Origin: Pedobacter psychroterrae | GTDB lineage: Bacteria; Bacteroidota; Bacteroidia; Sphingobacteriales; Sphingobacteriaceae | Direction: 5' to 3' | Assembly (NCBI RefSeq): GCF_004331695.1 | Contig: NZ_SJSL01000006.1 | Location: 124,001-188,000 of the forward strand | DNA: 64,000 bases | Shown here: piece by piece, positions 45,665 to 54,216 of the stretch | How positions within the stretch are numbered: position 1 is the first letter of the stretch | Layout: the number at the start of each line of letters is the position of its first letter | Made by a program: the position numbers and the translations under genes | Notes under the pieces: generated by a model | The model's input: the letters and a program-made list of their open reading frames with translations, nothing else | What the model was told of the DNA's origin: nothing | Database searches by the model: none

Positions 45665-46483
45665 TTAATGACCGTGGGCGGCAACAGAAATCGCTTCCCA
45701 TTTATCAAAGTCGGCCAGTCGCTCTGCATAGGCTTGCTTAACCATAGGATATGCCACTTTACCCAACAAGAAATGTAAAGGAGGGTTTTCAGCATCTATT
45801 AATGACAAAACCGCGTCGGCGGTAGTTGCCGGATTACCCCAGGTATCTGCAGGTGCCCCATCGGCAAATGCCTTTTTAACCGGCGCATAAATTTCCATGG
45901 CTTCTGTCTGGAAAGCTGAAGCACCCGACCAATCTGTTGAGAATCCATTTGGCTCGATTAAACTTACGTTGATCCCAAAATCTTTTACCTCTGTCGCCAG
46001 GGTTTCTGTTAAACCGTTGACTGCGTATTTTGAAGCATTATACAAGCCCAAAACAGGTAATGCAACCAAACCCAGCACGCTCGATACCTGGATAATGTGT
46101 CCGCTTTGCTGGGCCCTCATAATTGGGACAATGGCCTGGGTAACCCAAAGCAATCCAAAAAAATTGGTTTCCATCTGCGCCCGCGCCTGTTGCTCGGTTG
46201 TCTCTTCTATGGCACCGAAAAGTCCAAAACCAGCATTATTGATCAGCACATCGATACGACCGAAATGATTCTTTGCCTTGTTTACCGCAGCAAATGCAGC
46301 TGCGCGATCATTCACATCCAGTTGGACAGGAAAAACGGCTTCCCCAAATTCCTGCACCAGATCAGTCAGGTCTGCTAAATTTCTTGCGGTCGCTACTACT
46401 TTATCGCCGCGTTGTAAAAGGGCTCTTGCCCATATTTTGCCAAAACCCCGTGAGGCTCCGGTAATTAGAATTATTTTTGACAT
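45665..46483 (-). CDS. Short-chain dehydrogenase/reductase (classical SDR)
   Basis: A 272-aa NAD(P)-dependent oxidoreductase with a Rossmann fold: cofactor motif TGASRGFG (8-15), a following Arg in ATARN that favours NADP, NNAG at 82-85, the catalytic Ser at about 134-135, Tyr148 and Lys152 in YNASK. Length and C-terminal region are those of the classical SDRs that act on small ketones or aldehydes; substrate unknown. Adjacent AraC regulator may control it. Confidence 0.93.
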   Translation of the reverse strand: MSKIILITGASRGFGKIWARALLQRGDKVVATARNLADLTDLVQEFGEAVFPVQLDVNDRAAAFAAVNKAKNHFGRIDVLINNAGFGLFGAIEETTEQQARAQMETNFFGLLWVTQAIVPIMRAQQSGHIIQVSSVLGLVALPVLGLYNASKYAVNGLTETLATEVKDFGINVSLIEPNGFSTDWSGASAFQTEAMEIYAPVKKAFADGAPADTWGNPATTADAVLSLIDAENPPLHFLLGKVAYPMVKQAYAERLADFDKWEAISVAAHGH

Positions 46484-46849
46484 GATTATATTGTTTTAAA
46501 TACAATACAAATCTATGTCAGTATAGTGGAGATGATTTATACAAAACCCTGAATGAATAGCACATTTCCATGGTGCTATTTCTCTTCCGTACTCAACAAA
46601 CCTGACTCTGGCGAGCAGCTTTGAAATGAGCTTACGATCCATTCGGGAATGATTGTGACAATGTGTTCCAAGGGGATGTATACCGGATAATCTTCAATTG
46701 CGGGGAATTCTAGATAGATAGACATACGAATATGAATTTAGATACAATTAGAACGTTAAAATAAAAGAAATAGTATAAAAATGGCTTTTGTATTTTGTCG
46801 AAGGAGACGCTATCCTCTATATATATTTAGTGATGCCAATTTATATTTA
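46484..46849. other. 366-base gap with one small open frame and a hairpin
   Basis: Contains the promoter side of the SDR gene, a 49-codon frame on the minus strand (listed separately) and a hairpin AATAGCAC (46556-46563) / GTGCTATT (46573-46580) at the end of that frame. The part from 46726 to 46849 is A/T-rich and I see nothing else in it. Confidence 0.6.
46576..46725 (-). CDS. Possible 49-aa protein of unknown function
   Basis: ATG at 46725-46723, stop TAG at 46578-46576. The product (starts MSIYLEFPAIEDYPVYIPLE, followed by HIVTIIPEWIV) has a balanced, protein-like composition without a membrane helix. The stop codon sits in the right arm of an 8-bp hairpin. Could be a real small gene or the remaining end of a larger one. 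Confidence 0.4.
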   Translation of the reverse strand: MSIYLEFPAIEDYPVYIPLEHIVTIIPEWIVSSFQSCSPESGLLSTEEK

Positions 46850-47449
46850 TTAGTTCGAGTTTAAATATTCGGCCCATTTATTATATCCGGTTTTATTTAA
46901 ATGAACACCATCTGTAGAATATGCTGATATGATTTGTTTGTTTTTCGACATTACGCTATTCACATCAAGAAACTTTACTCCCTTCGATTTGGCCAATACA
47001 ATCAAATATTGATTCAGAGAATCAATCAAAACATTGTTTTTATCGTTGGAAGTGTAAAGTGTACTTTGTATTACAGGAAAAATATCATAAGATAGCAATG
47101 AATCTACAATGTTGCTGTAGTTTTCTTGTACCCTTTTGAGTGGTATTCCTACCGCAACATCATTCACACCTGCCATTATATAACAAGTATCCGGATTATA
47201 CTTAATGACATTGTCTTGTAATAACCATACAAGATGTGATGAAGTAAATCCTGGAAACCCAGATCTCCTAGTATCACTGTTGCCGGTAAGTTTTGACCAA
47301 TCACCATTTGCAGTTAAAGAATCACCAAAAAAGACTACTGAGTATTTATCAACAAGAGCATTTTTAATCTTGTCTTTATATGTTGCCGCTAAGCAAGCCA
47401 TTAGTGCAATATTTATAATTACCGAAATGATCAATAATGTTTTTTTCAT
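46850..47449 (-). CDS. SGNH/GDSL-family hydrolase, membrane-anchored or lipoprotein
   Basis: A 199-aa enzyme with an N-terminal hydrophobic segment (residues 3-22, with a possible lipobox ALMAC). The SGNH blocks are visible: FFGDSLTANGDW (nucleophile Ser), SGFPGFTSS (Gly), MAGVNDVAVG (Asn) and DGVHLNKTGY (Asp and His). Such enzymes are esterases or lipases acting on acetylated sugars or lipids; the substrate is unknown. It stands alone, with gaps of 366 bases downstream and 628 bases upstream. Confidence 0.88.
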   Translation of the reverse strand: MKKTLLIISVIINIALMACLAATYKDKIKNALVDKYSVVFFGDSLTANGDWSKLTGNSDTRRSGFPGFTSSHLVWLLQDNVIKYNPDTCYIMAGVNDVAVGIPLKRVQENYSNIVDSLLSYDIFPVIQSTLYTSNDKNNVLIDSLNQYLIVLAKSKGVKFLDVNSVMSKNKQIISAYSTDGVHLNKTGYNKWAEYLNSN

Positions 47450-47714
47450 GAGTATTAATTAAGTGAATTTGAAACCGTATAACGTATGTTGACCTTCTTC
47501 AATTATCTTTAACGCGACGGCATTATATCCTGCAGTAGAAAAACAGTTCAGACAAATCCCAATCTTGTGAAGACCATATCTCCCATACACGGGTTACAAT
47601 ATAGTTAAAGTTCTCTTTTTAAAATTCATCATTAACAACTATCCTGCATTTAATATAACTTTAAGTAAGTCAAACAGAGGCAAAATTCTTCTCCCCTGCA
47701 TATGGGTTAAGAGT

Positions 47715-47747
47715 GAGCCCGCATTCAGTCCGCATTGAGCCCGCCTT
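47715..47747. repeat. Three tandem 11-bp repeats
   Basis: GAGCCCGCATT (47715-47725), CAGTCCGCATT (47726-47736) and GAGCCCGCCTT (47737-47747). The period is close to one turn of DNA, so each copy shows the same face; consistent with a multi-site protein-binding element or a small expandable repeat. GC-rich against an A/T-rich background. Confidence 0.6.
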
Positions 47748-47814
47748 TTTCCATAAAAATTCGGAGACATACCGAACTCATTGGGCAAAAGCTGCTGTAT
47801 AAGGTGCAGGACTT

Positions 47815-48023
47815 ATGCAAGGGAGGGAAAGGACTAGTGTAGAGAAAAATATAAATATGGCAAGGTTAGATGGAAAATTTATCAAAGGAATTGTAGGTCC
47901 CACAACATCATTGAATTTAACCCCGTTGCCATTCTGAATGCATTTATCGCAGATGGGAATGTAGAAGTAGAACGGCTAAAAAAATGGGATGAAATGAAGT
48001 TTAAAACTTCAAATAGTAGTTAG
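47815..48023 (+). pseudogene. Probable decayed small gene in two frames
   Basis: An ATG-led frame at 47815-47937 encodes 40 residues and stops in sequence that continues as a good-looking frame shifted relative to it, ending at 48021-48023. The second part (NPVAILNAFIADGNVEVERL, then KKWDEMKF) is more protein-like than chance sequence. A single frameshift would join the two. No family recognised. Confidence 0.3.
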
Positions 48024-48077
48024 TTATTTCTGCCGGTATATTTTTACAGAGGTCAGCGAATCATTTACGCAGCCAGA

Positions 48078-49163
48078 TCAGGCAGCACGCTTGCTTCTTG
48101 CCCGTTGTTTAACTTTAACCCCTGCCTTCTGAGCTTCCTTTAAAAACTGCATCAATACCTTTTCATCGTTCTCCAATGCCATATTACTCACCGAAGTTTT
48201 GGTGTTTACCTTTTTAAGGTATTTGCCCAGCTGGTCGTTTTCAAAAGCTTCCAGCAGCAAAGGATAAACATAGGAACTTTTGCATACAGCCCTGGTATTG
48301 CCAAGTTTGCCAGCCACACAATCCAGCACTTCTACGATGACTTTCTTTTTAGGCTTGTCGCTGACATCATCAGAGCAGATGGCCAGCTGTCTCAAAGCCT
48401 CCAGTGTCCCACCCCAGGTGCGGAAATCTTTTGCCGTAAAGTCCGAACCTGTAATCTCTTTAATATAAGCATTGATCCTGCCGGAGTCTATAGGGCGGTG
48501 TTCCTTGCCTTCCGTATAATATTGAAAAAGATCCTGACCTGGAATATCTTTGCACTTCTCAACCAGTTTTGCCAGCGTCTTATCGTTCAGATTTACATTT
48601 TGCTGTACACCCTTTTTGCCTTTAAAGTTTAGTATCAGCTGGTTTCCCGTGATCTTAACATGTTTATTGGAAAGCGTAGTAAGTCCATGACTACCATATA
48701 GTTGCTTGTACGATTCATTGCCCACCCGTATCAGGGTTTTTAGCATGACCTGCATGCAAATTGCTAAAACTTTCTGCTCATCAAATTCCTTTCTTCTCAA
48801 GTCTCTCAGAATTCTCTTCCTCACCAAGGGAAGCACCTTTCCAAATTCAAGCAGACGGAAATATTTGCTCTCAGATCTTCTTGAAGTCCAGTCGGGATGG
48901 TATTTGTATTGCTTCCGCCCTGCCGCATCCATGCCGGTAACCTGCAGGTAAGCACTTTTTCTGTTTGCAATCCATACGTTGGTCCATGCCGGTGGGATAA
49001 CGAGCGATTTGATCCTGGCCAACTGGTCTTCATATTTTATACGCTCCCCGTCTTTATTTTCATAATGAAATTTTCCGGGCTTGCCTTTTCTATAGATCCC
49101 TGGCTGACTATCACTTGCGTACGTAAGTCCACTTGATTTTATTTCTTCTAAGGTCTGTACCAT
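48078..49163 (-). CDS. DNA topoisomerase IB (poxvirus/bacterial type)
   Basis: A 361-aa type IB topoisomerase that relaxes supercoils through a 3'-phosphotyrosyl bond. N-terminal domain with GIYRKGKPGKFHYENKDG and IPPAWTNVWI, then the catalytic domain with IRVGNESYKQLYGSHGLTTL, KDFRTWGGTLEALRQL (active-site Arg and Gly) and GNTRAVCKSSYVYP with the probable nucleophile Tyr298. C-terminal tail is short and basic. Usual as a stand-alone gene in Bacteroidota; divergent from fmt over 77 bases. Confidence 0.94.
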   Translation of the reverse strand: MVQTLEEIKSSGLTYASDSQPGIYRKGKPGKFHYENKDGERIKYEDQLARIKSLVIPPAWTNVWIANRKSAYLQVTGMDAAGRKQYKYHPDWTSRRSESKYFRLLEFGKVLPLVRKRILRDLRRKEFDEQKVLAICMQVMLKTLIRVGNESYKQLYGSHGLTTLSNKHVKITGNQLILNFKGKKGVQQNVNLNDKTLAKLVEKCKDIPGQDLFQYYTEGKEHRPIDSGRINAYIKEITGSDFTAKDFRTWGGTLEALRQLAICSDDVSDKPKKKVIVEVLDCVAGKLGNTRAVCKSSYVYPLLLEAFENDQLGKYLKKVNTKTSVSNMALENDEKVLMQFLKEAQKAGVKVKQRARSKRAA

Positions 49164-49240
49164 ATGGTGTGAGTAAAATATGCGTTTTATTTTAGTTATT
49201 TTGCAGTCGCATCATTACTGTTAATCTCAAACAAAGACAT

Positions 49241-50149
49241 ATGAAAATAGTTTTTATGGGTACTCCCGATTTTGCTGTTGCCTCACTCAATGCGCTGGTT
49301 GAAGCTGGATTTAATGTGGCCGCAGTGGTAACTGCCGCAGATAAGCCGGCCGGCCGAGGACAAAAATTGCAGGAAAGTGCAGTAAAACTATATGCAGTTT
49401 CTAAAGGAATAAAGGTATTGCAACCCCTAAAACTTAAAGATCCGGTCTTCATTGAGGAACTTAAAACCATAGGTGCCGACCTGCAGGTAGTAGTAGCCTT
49501 CAGAATGCTTCCGGAAATAGTGTGGAATATGCCTGCAAAGGGAACCATCAACCTTCACGCCTCCTTATTGCCTCAGTATCGCGGAGCAGCACCGATCAAT
49601 CATGTCATCATTAACGGTGAAGAGATAAGCGGCGCCACCACCTTCTTCTTAAAACATGAAATTGATACTGGCGATGTGATCTTTTCTGAAAGCACAAGTA
49701 TAAAACCAGATGAAACGGCGGGCGAACTGCATGATAAGCTCATGGACCTGGGTGCAGGATTATTGGTGCGCACTGTTGAAGCAATAGCCGCGAATGACTA
49801 TACCGAGCAGCCTCAGCCGCAAAGTAATGAGCTAAAACATGCACCAAAGATCTTTAAAGAGGACTGCGCAATAGACTGGAACCAGCCAGCGCAGAAAATT
49901 TATAATTTGATAAGGGGACTAAGCCCCTACCCTACAGCCTTTACAAAACTCAATGACAAAACGCTGAAAGTGTTTAGGGCTGAACTGGATGATAAAGAAC
50001 CGGGCATCGCTCCTGGTGGCTTTCTGACAGACGGCAAAACATACTTAAAATTTGCAGCCAAAGATGGTTTCATCAAACTTACAGACCTTCAGTATGAAGG
50101 AAAAAAACGCATGCAGGTTGACGAGTTTTTGAGAGGAATGCGGCTATAG
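49241..50149 (+). CDS. fmt: Methionyl-tRNA formyltransferase
   Basis: A 302-aa enzyme that formylates the initiator Met-tRNA with 10-formyl-tetrahydrofolate. The N-terminal formyltransferase fold shows MKIVFMGTPDFAV, the signature NLHASLLPQYRGAAP with Asn104 and His106, and the Asp in EIDTGDV (142). The C-terminal OB-like domain begins near residue 205 (DWNQPAQKIYNLIRGLSPYP). Its last 6 bases overlap the convergent aminotransferase gene. Usually part of translation-linked clusters; def is not in the window. Confidence 0.97.
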   Translation: MKIVFMGTPDFAVASLNALVEAGFNVAAVVTAADKPAGRGQKLQESAVKLYAVSKGIKVLQPLKLKDPVFIEELKTIGADLQVVVAFRMLPEIVWNMPAKGTINLHASLLPQYRGAAPINHVIINGEEISGATTFFLKHEIDTGDVIFSESTSIKPDETAGELHDKLMDLGAGLLVRTVEAIAANDYTEQPQPQSNELKHAPKIFKEDCAIDWNQPAQKIYNLIRGLSPYPTAFTKLNDKTLKVFRAELDDKEPGIAPGGFLTDGKTYLKFAAKDGFIKLTDLQYEGKKRMQVDEFLRGMRL

Positions 50150-50983
50150 CTGGTTCAATTTTGTGCTCAGCATTTTAGTTACTTCGTTGAAATAACGCTT
50201 TCTCCCATACCCCATCACCCATCTGACTCCTCCTACTGCGTTGGTAATGAATACCTCTTCTGCTTCTTTCAGGACTTCAGGGTTGATCTGTGCTTCTATG
50301 AGCGGGATGTCATTGCTTTTGGCAATGTTCATAACCACACCCCTCATCACTCCTGCTATGCATCCTTCGGATAATGCAGGCGTATAGATCTGTTTGTCAT
50401 ACACTACAAACACATTGGAACTCAGGCTTTCGCAGAGAAAACCGTTTTGATTGAGGATGAATGCTTCGTCTAGCTGGTGTTGCTTTTTGTATAAACCGGC
50501 CATTACAAACAGCAAGGAATTAGCGGTCTTATAGTTGGAAAGCTTATCTATCGGTTTTGCCATTTCATCGTATACATCTACGATGAGGCCCTTTTTATTG
50601 AGTTCGTAAGTTGGCTCTGCCAATGCGGAGGCTTCTAATATATAGCCAGATTTATTGCCCTCAGGGGTATACAGTCCATCACCGGCACGGTAAATAGAAA
50701 GCCGGAACCGGGCATTGTCTTTTAGTTTGTTTTTTCTGCAGAGCTCGGCCGTTTTTTGCTTCAAAAAGTACTCGTCCAGCAGATTTCCACCTTCTATTTT
50801 AAGGGCTTTCATGCCACCCTGCAACCTGTCGGCATGCTGTGCAGGGAATTTAAGTTTCCCATTGATCATGCGCATGGATTCAAAAAGGCCATCACCATAC
50901 CTGAAACCTCTGTTTTGCGAGGTTAGTACAGGCTGGCCGGCAGCGATGAACTCATCGTTGTGTAAAATATAGGTTTCTTGCAT
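50144..50983 (-). CDS. Aminotransferase class IV (PabC/branched-chain/D-amino-acid type)
   Basis: A 279-aa PLP enzyme. FRYGDGLFESMRM near residue 27 and the PLP lysine Lys152 in NYKTANSL are the class IV marks, with FLCESLSSNVFVV and EGCIAGVMRG completing the cofactor pocket. Within the class it could be aminodeoxychorismate lyase (PabC), a D-amino-acid or branched-chain aminotransferase; the short GD-rich N-terminus favours a PabC-like enzyme slightly. It begins 11 bases after the rluD stop, so the two are probably one transcript. Confidence 0.88.
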   Translation of the reverse strand: MQETYILHNDEFIAAGQPVLTSQNRGFRYGDGLFESMRMINGKLKFPAQHADRLQGGMKALKIEGGNLLDEYFLKQKTAELCRKNKLKDNARFRLSIYRAGDGLYTPEGNKSGYILEASALAEPTYELNKKGLIVDVYDEMAKPIDKLSNYKTANSLLFVMAGLYKKQHQLDEAFILNQNGFLCESLSSNVFVVYDKQIYTPALSEGCIAGVMRGVVMNIAKSNDIPLIEAQINPEVLKEAEEVFITNAVGGVRWVMGYGRKRYFNEVTKMLSTKLNQL

Positions 50984-50994
50984 CTATCCTCTGA

Positions 50995-52026
50995 CTATTG
51001 CGGTTGCACGATGTAATTTCTCCATTTATTTAAAGCCGCATCGAAATCCGGAGGCAAAGGCGCTTCAAATTCCATATATTTTTTGGTACTGGGATGAATA
51101 AACCCTAAAGTTTGTGCGTGAAGCGCCTGTCTGGGTAGGATGTTGAAGGTATTCTGCACAAATTGCTTGTATTTGTTGAAGGTGGTTCCTTTAACTATTT
51201 TGTCTCCACCGTAGTTTGCATCATTAAAAAGTGGATGTCCTATATGTTTCATATGTGCCCTGATCTGATGTGTGCGACCTGTTTCTAACTGGCAACTTAT
51301 TAAAGTTACATAGCCTAAACGTTCGAGCACGGCATAATGTGTTACCGACCACTTACCTTTTTCTTCATCATCGTATACGTCCATCACGATCCTGTTCTTC
51401 AGACTTCTGCCAATGAAACCTGTAACTGTACCATTATCAGCGACATCACCCCAGGCAAGGGCTACATATTTTCTGGTGATGGTATGATCAAAAAATTGCT
51501 TTGCCAGTTTAGTCATGGTTATTTCATTCTTGCTGATCAGCAATAATCCTGATGTGTCTTTATCTATGCGGTGAACAAGGCCGGGCCTTCCCTCATTGCC
51601 CGGCAACTGAGGCAACTGCTCAAAATGAAATGCCAGCGCATTTACCAGGGTTCCGGTATAATTGTTATACCCGGGATGAACTACCATTCCGGCAGGTTTA
51701 TTCACGACCAGCAGGTCACTATCTTCATACACAATATCAAGCGGGATGTCTTCCGGATAAACTTCAGTGTCTCTGGGAGGATGCGGAAATACTACGGAGA
51801 TCTCATCTGCAGGTTTTACTTTATAGCTAGCCTTAATAGTTTTCTGATTGACCAGTACATTTCCTGCTTCTATGGCATTTTGGATGCGGTTTCGTGAAGC
51901 ATTTTCTACCCGGTGCATCAGAAATTTATCTATCCGCAGTAAAGACTGTCCTTTATCAACAACAATGTTCAGATGTTCATACAGTTCCTGATCTTCCTGT
52001 TCCTGCGTGCTACTAAAGTTTTCCAT
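50995..52026 (-). CDS. rluD: 23S rRNA pseudouridine synthase, RluD type
   Basis: A 343-aa RluA/RluD-family enzyme. An S4 RNA-binding domain (residues 28-90, LRIDKFLMHRVENASRN) is followed by the catalytic domain with LLVVNKPAGMVVHPG and LVHRIDKDTSGLLL, catalytic Asp155, and LETGRTHQIRAHMKHIGHPL. Having S4 and this length fits RluD, which modifies helix 69 of 23S rRNA, better than RluA. Start ATG at 52026. Confidence 0.93.
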   Translation of the reverse strand: MENFSSTQEQEDQELYEHLNIVVDKGQSLLRIDKFLMHRVENASRNRIQNAIEAGNVLVNQKTIKASYKVKPADEISVVFPHPPRDTEVYPEDIPLDIVYEDSDLLVVNKPAGMVVHPGYNNYTGTLVNALAFHFEQLPQLPGNEGRPGLVHRIDKDTSGLLLISKNEITMTKLAKQFFDHTITRKYVALAWGDVADNGTVTGFIGRSLKNRIVMDVYDDEEKGKWSVTHYAVLERLGYVTLISCQLETGRTHQIRAHMKHIGHPLFNDANYGGDKIVKGTTFNKYKQFVQNTFNILPRQALHAQTLGFIHPSTKKYMEFEAPLPPDFDAALNKWRNYIVQPQ

Positions 52027-52327
52027 TAAATTTCTGTTTGTCTAATATTAAGAAATTATTAACCGTCTTTAATTTGTTTGTTTTTATATTTACAAAGCGG
52101 GATAATTTCATTTTGCAAAACTAATCTTTTAACAAGAACATTTTTATAAAAAGAAATTGGCCTGTTATTTGATAAGATGCCATTTATTACCTAATACCAA
52201 TGTTATGAAAAATTTTACCCAAAATGTGAAGATTATCTTCAACTTTTTCCCTTATCTGATAAGAAAAATATATTTCAAACCTTAATCCTTTTAAGGCTTT
52301 TGATAAAAGGGTGATATATTTGTTCAG
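52027..52327. other. 301-base divergent gap between rluD and the ACC-deaminase-like gene
   Basis: A/T-rich promoter region for both genes. I see a Bacteroidota -7 box TATATTTG (52315-52322), weak hairpins such as CTTATC/GATAAG near 52252-52264, and no coding sequence. Confidence 0.6.
52315..52322 (+). promoter_or_regulatory. Bacteroidota -7 promoter box directly before the ACC-deaminase-like start
   Basis: TATATTTG matches the TAnnTTTG consensus exactly and ends only 5 bases before the ATG, so a transcript from it would start at or just before the start codon (leaderless). No well-spaced TTG box at -33 is seen. Confidence 0.35.
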
Positions 52328-53224
52328 ATGTTTGCAGATATTTACAGCCCGGTACAACAGTTAAAACACCACTCCAGAGCTCAGATCCTCATAAAGAGAG
52401 ATGATCTGATCGACCCGTATATATCTGGAAACAAGTGGCGTAAGTTGAAATACGTCCTAAAAAAAGCTATAGAACTAAATAAAGTACACCTGGTTACCTT
52501 TGGTGGTGCTTATTCAAATCACCTTGTTGCTACCGCTGCTGCTTGCGCCCGGAAAGGGTTTAAGAGTACTGCATTTGTACGCGGAGATGCTGTAGCGTGT
52601 ATAGAAAATGAGATGCTGTTGCTCTGCAGGCTTTTTGGGATGACCCTCATCTTTACCGACCGCGAACAATACCGCAATAAACCATTATTGTTTAGTGTTC
52701 ATTTTGGTGATGATCCCGAAGCTTATTTTGTAGATGAGGGCGGGGCAAGTGCCGAGGCTGTGAAAGGATGTGCAGAAATCGTCGATGAACTGATGGTCGA
52801 CTGCCCCGATGGGATCACACATTTATTTTGTGCGGCGGGTACGGGTACAACTGCAGCTGGTTTGCTAAAAGGGATACATGCAAATGGCCTGAAGACTATG
52901 CTGCATGTGGTCCCGGTTTTAAAAGGAGGAGAATTTATAGCAGATGAGGTGTTAAAATATGCAGGCAGTACCAAACAACTGGTACTGCATACAGATTATC
53001 ATTTTGGCGGCTATGCAAAAACGCAGCCCGCGCTTATTGAGTATATCAAAGCATTCGTCGGCCAGGAGGGGGTGTTGATTGACCCGGTCTATACTTCCAA
53101 GCTTTTTTATGCCATTGATGACCTGACGGCTAAAGGTTATTTTAAAAAAACTGATCAGATTATGGCGTTGCATACAGGCGGACTGCTCGGCATTATGGGC
53201 ATGAAGGGCAAGTTTATTTATTGA
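52328..53224 (+). CDS. PLP-dependent ACC deaminase/D-cysteine desulfhydrase family protein
   Basis: A 298-aa fold-type II PLP enzyme. KRDDLIDPYISGNKWRKLKY carries the PLP lysine (about Lys36), TFGGAYSNHL is the substrate-binding loop and CAAGTGTTAAGLL binds the PLP phosphate. Family members act as 1-aminocyclopropane-1-carboxylate deaminase or D-cysteine desulfhydrase; the sequence does not tell which, and D-cysteine desulfhydrase is the commoner bacterial case. Its end overlaps the convergent GH18 gene by 11 bases. Confidence 0.9.
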   Translation: MFADIYSPVQQLKHHSRAQILIKRDDLIDPYISGNKWRKLKYVLKKAIELNKVHLVTFGGAYSNHLVATAAACARKGFKSTAFVRGDAVACIENEMLLLCRLFGMTLIFTDREQYRNKPLLFSVHFGDDPEAYFVDEGGASAEAVKGCAEIVDELMVDCPDGITHLFCAAGTGTTAAGLLKGIHANGLKTMLHVVPVLKGGEFIADEVLKYAGSTKQLVLHTDYHFGGYAKTQPALIEYIKAFVGQEGVLIDPVYTSKLFYAIDDLTAKGYFKKTDQIMALHTGGLLGIMGMKGKFIY

Positions 53225-54209
53225 CACCCGAATGTACTGCTTTTCTTAAAATACCATCATCCGTATCGCCGGCATATTCCCAGTACATCGCACCGAGCAT
53301 GCCGCGGCCAAGCAGGTAATCACATTTTATAGCGATAGACTTTGGATCTTCATAAGTACACACAAAATCGCCTTTATCATTTTCCAGATAAGGTACCTTT
53401 GCCAGGTCATCCCATTTGTTTTGATAGCCTTTTAGTTCCAGGATTTCCTTATAGTCAATAAAGCCCTTGATGCCATCTTTTCCATGTCCGTAAAAAGGAA
53501 TACCCAAAACAAGTTTGCTTAAGGGCATTCCAGCACTAACATGTGCCGTTACTGCTTCATCTACACTAATTCCCCTGGTATATTTAGACCTGTACAGACC
53601 AGCATGGTGGTAAGGCGGATTTCCCATATCATAGGTCATGATGTTTACAAAATTGACCACAGGCTCAATGGCCTTGAAATCAACATATTTAGCATCAGCC
53701 ACGGAAGCCAGCGTCAATAATTTGTTGTTACCGATCTTGAGTCTGATGGCATTCATCAGCAAGGTGTAATTTTTGGTATCATCAGGAGATGCTGATATTT
53801 TGGCCGTAGCACTGGTAGGATACTCCCAGTCGATGTCTATCCCATCAAGCTTAAATTCATTGACTACCCTTAAACAGTCTTCTGCAAATTTATTTCGGTT
53901 GCTGTCTGCCGCGGCCATCTCACTAAACCGTCCACTTCCCCAGCCACCGATAGAGATCATGACTTTCAATCCCGGCGACTTTTCTTTTAAGGCGGTCAGC
54001 TGTTTTAAGCGATTCGGATTGTCAATACGGATTCCATTGAACATATTGTTTACATGACCAAACGCATAATTTATATGGGTCACATAGGCAGGATCGGGCA
54101 TTACTTTAGTCCAGGAAGTGACATAGGCGACCACTACTTTTTGCGCTTGAGCAACATACGTAATACTGATCAACACTAGAAACAGGAACGATTTCATTAA
54201 TTTCATCAT
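53214..54209 (-). CDS. GH18-family chitinase-like enzyme, last gene of PUL2
   Basis: A 331-aa secreted protein with a type I signal (cleavage after VAQAQ). TIM-barrel landmarks: LKVMISIGGWG (83-91) and LDGIDIDWEYP (121-131) with catalytic Glu129 in the DxxDxDxE motif; also YDMGNPPYHHAG and MYWEY near the end. GH18 cuts chitin or the core GlcNAc-GlcNAc of N-glycans; the compact barrel without accessory domains fits either. Seven bases downstream of the GH20 gene. Confidence 0.95.
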   Translation of the reverse strand: MMKLMKSFLFLVLISITYVAQAQKVVVAYVTSWTKVMPDPAYVTHINYAFGHVNNMFNGIRIDNPNRLKQLTALKEKSPGLKVMISIGGWGSGRFSEMAAADSNRNKFAEDCLRVVNEFKLDGIDIDWEYPTSATAKISASPDDTKNYTLLMNAIRLKIGNNKLLTLASVADAKYVDFKAIEPVVNFVNIMTYDMGNPPYHHAGLYRSKYTRGISVDEAVTAHVSAGMPLSKLVLGIPFYGHGKDGIKGFIDYKEILELKGYQNKWDDLAKVPYLENDKGDFVCTYEDPKSIAIKCDYLLGRGMLGAMYWEYAGDTDDGILRKAVHSGVNK

Positions 54210-54216
54210 ATAAAAG

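Larger units (their letters stand above)
47450..48077. other. 628-base gap with repeats and frame fragments
   Basis: Contains three 11-bp tandem repeats (listed separately) and two overlapping short frames on the plus strand: 47815-47937 (40 codons, MQGRERTSVEKN start, then MARLDGKFIKG) and an open stretch in a different frame ending at 48021-48023 with HNIIEFNPVAILNAF and EVERLKKWDEMKF. Together they look like a decayed or frameshifted small gene. From 47450 to 47700 I see no gene, only A/T-rich sequence that should hold the promoter of the SGNH hydrolase. Confidence 0.45.
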
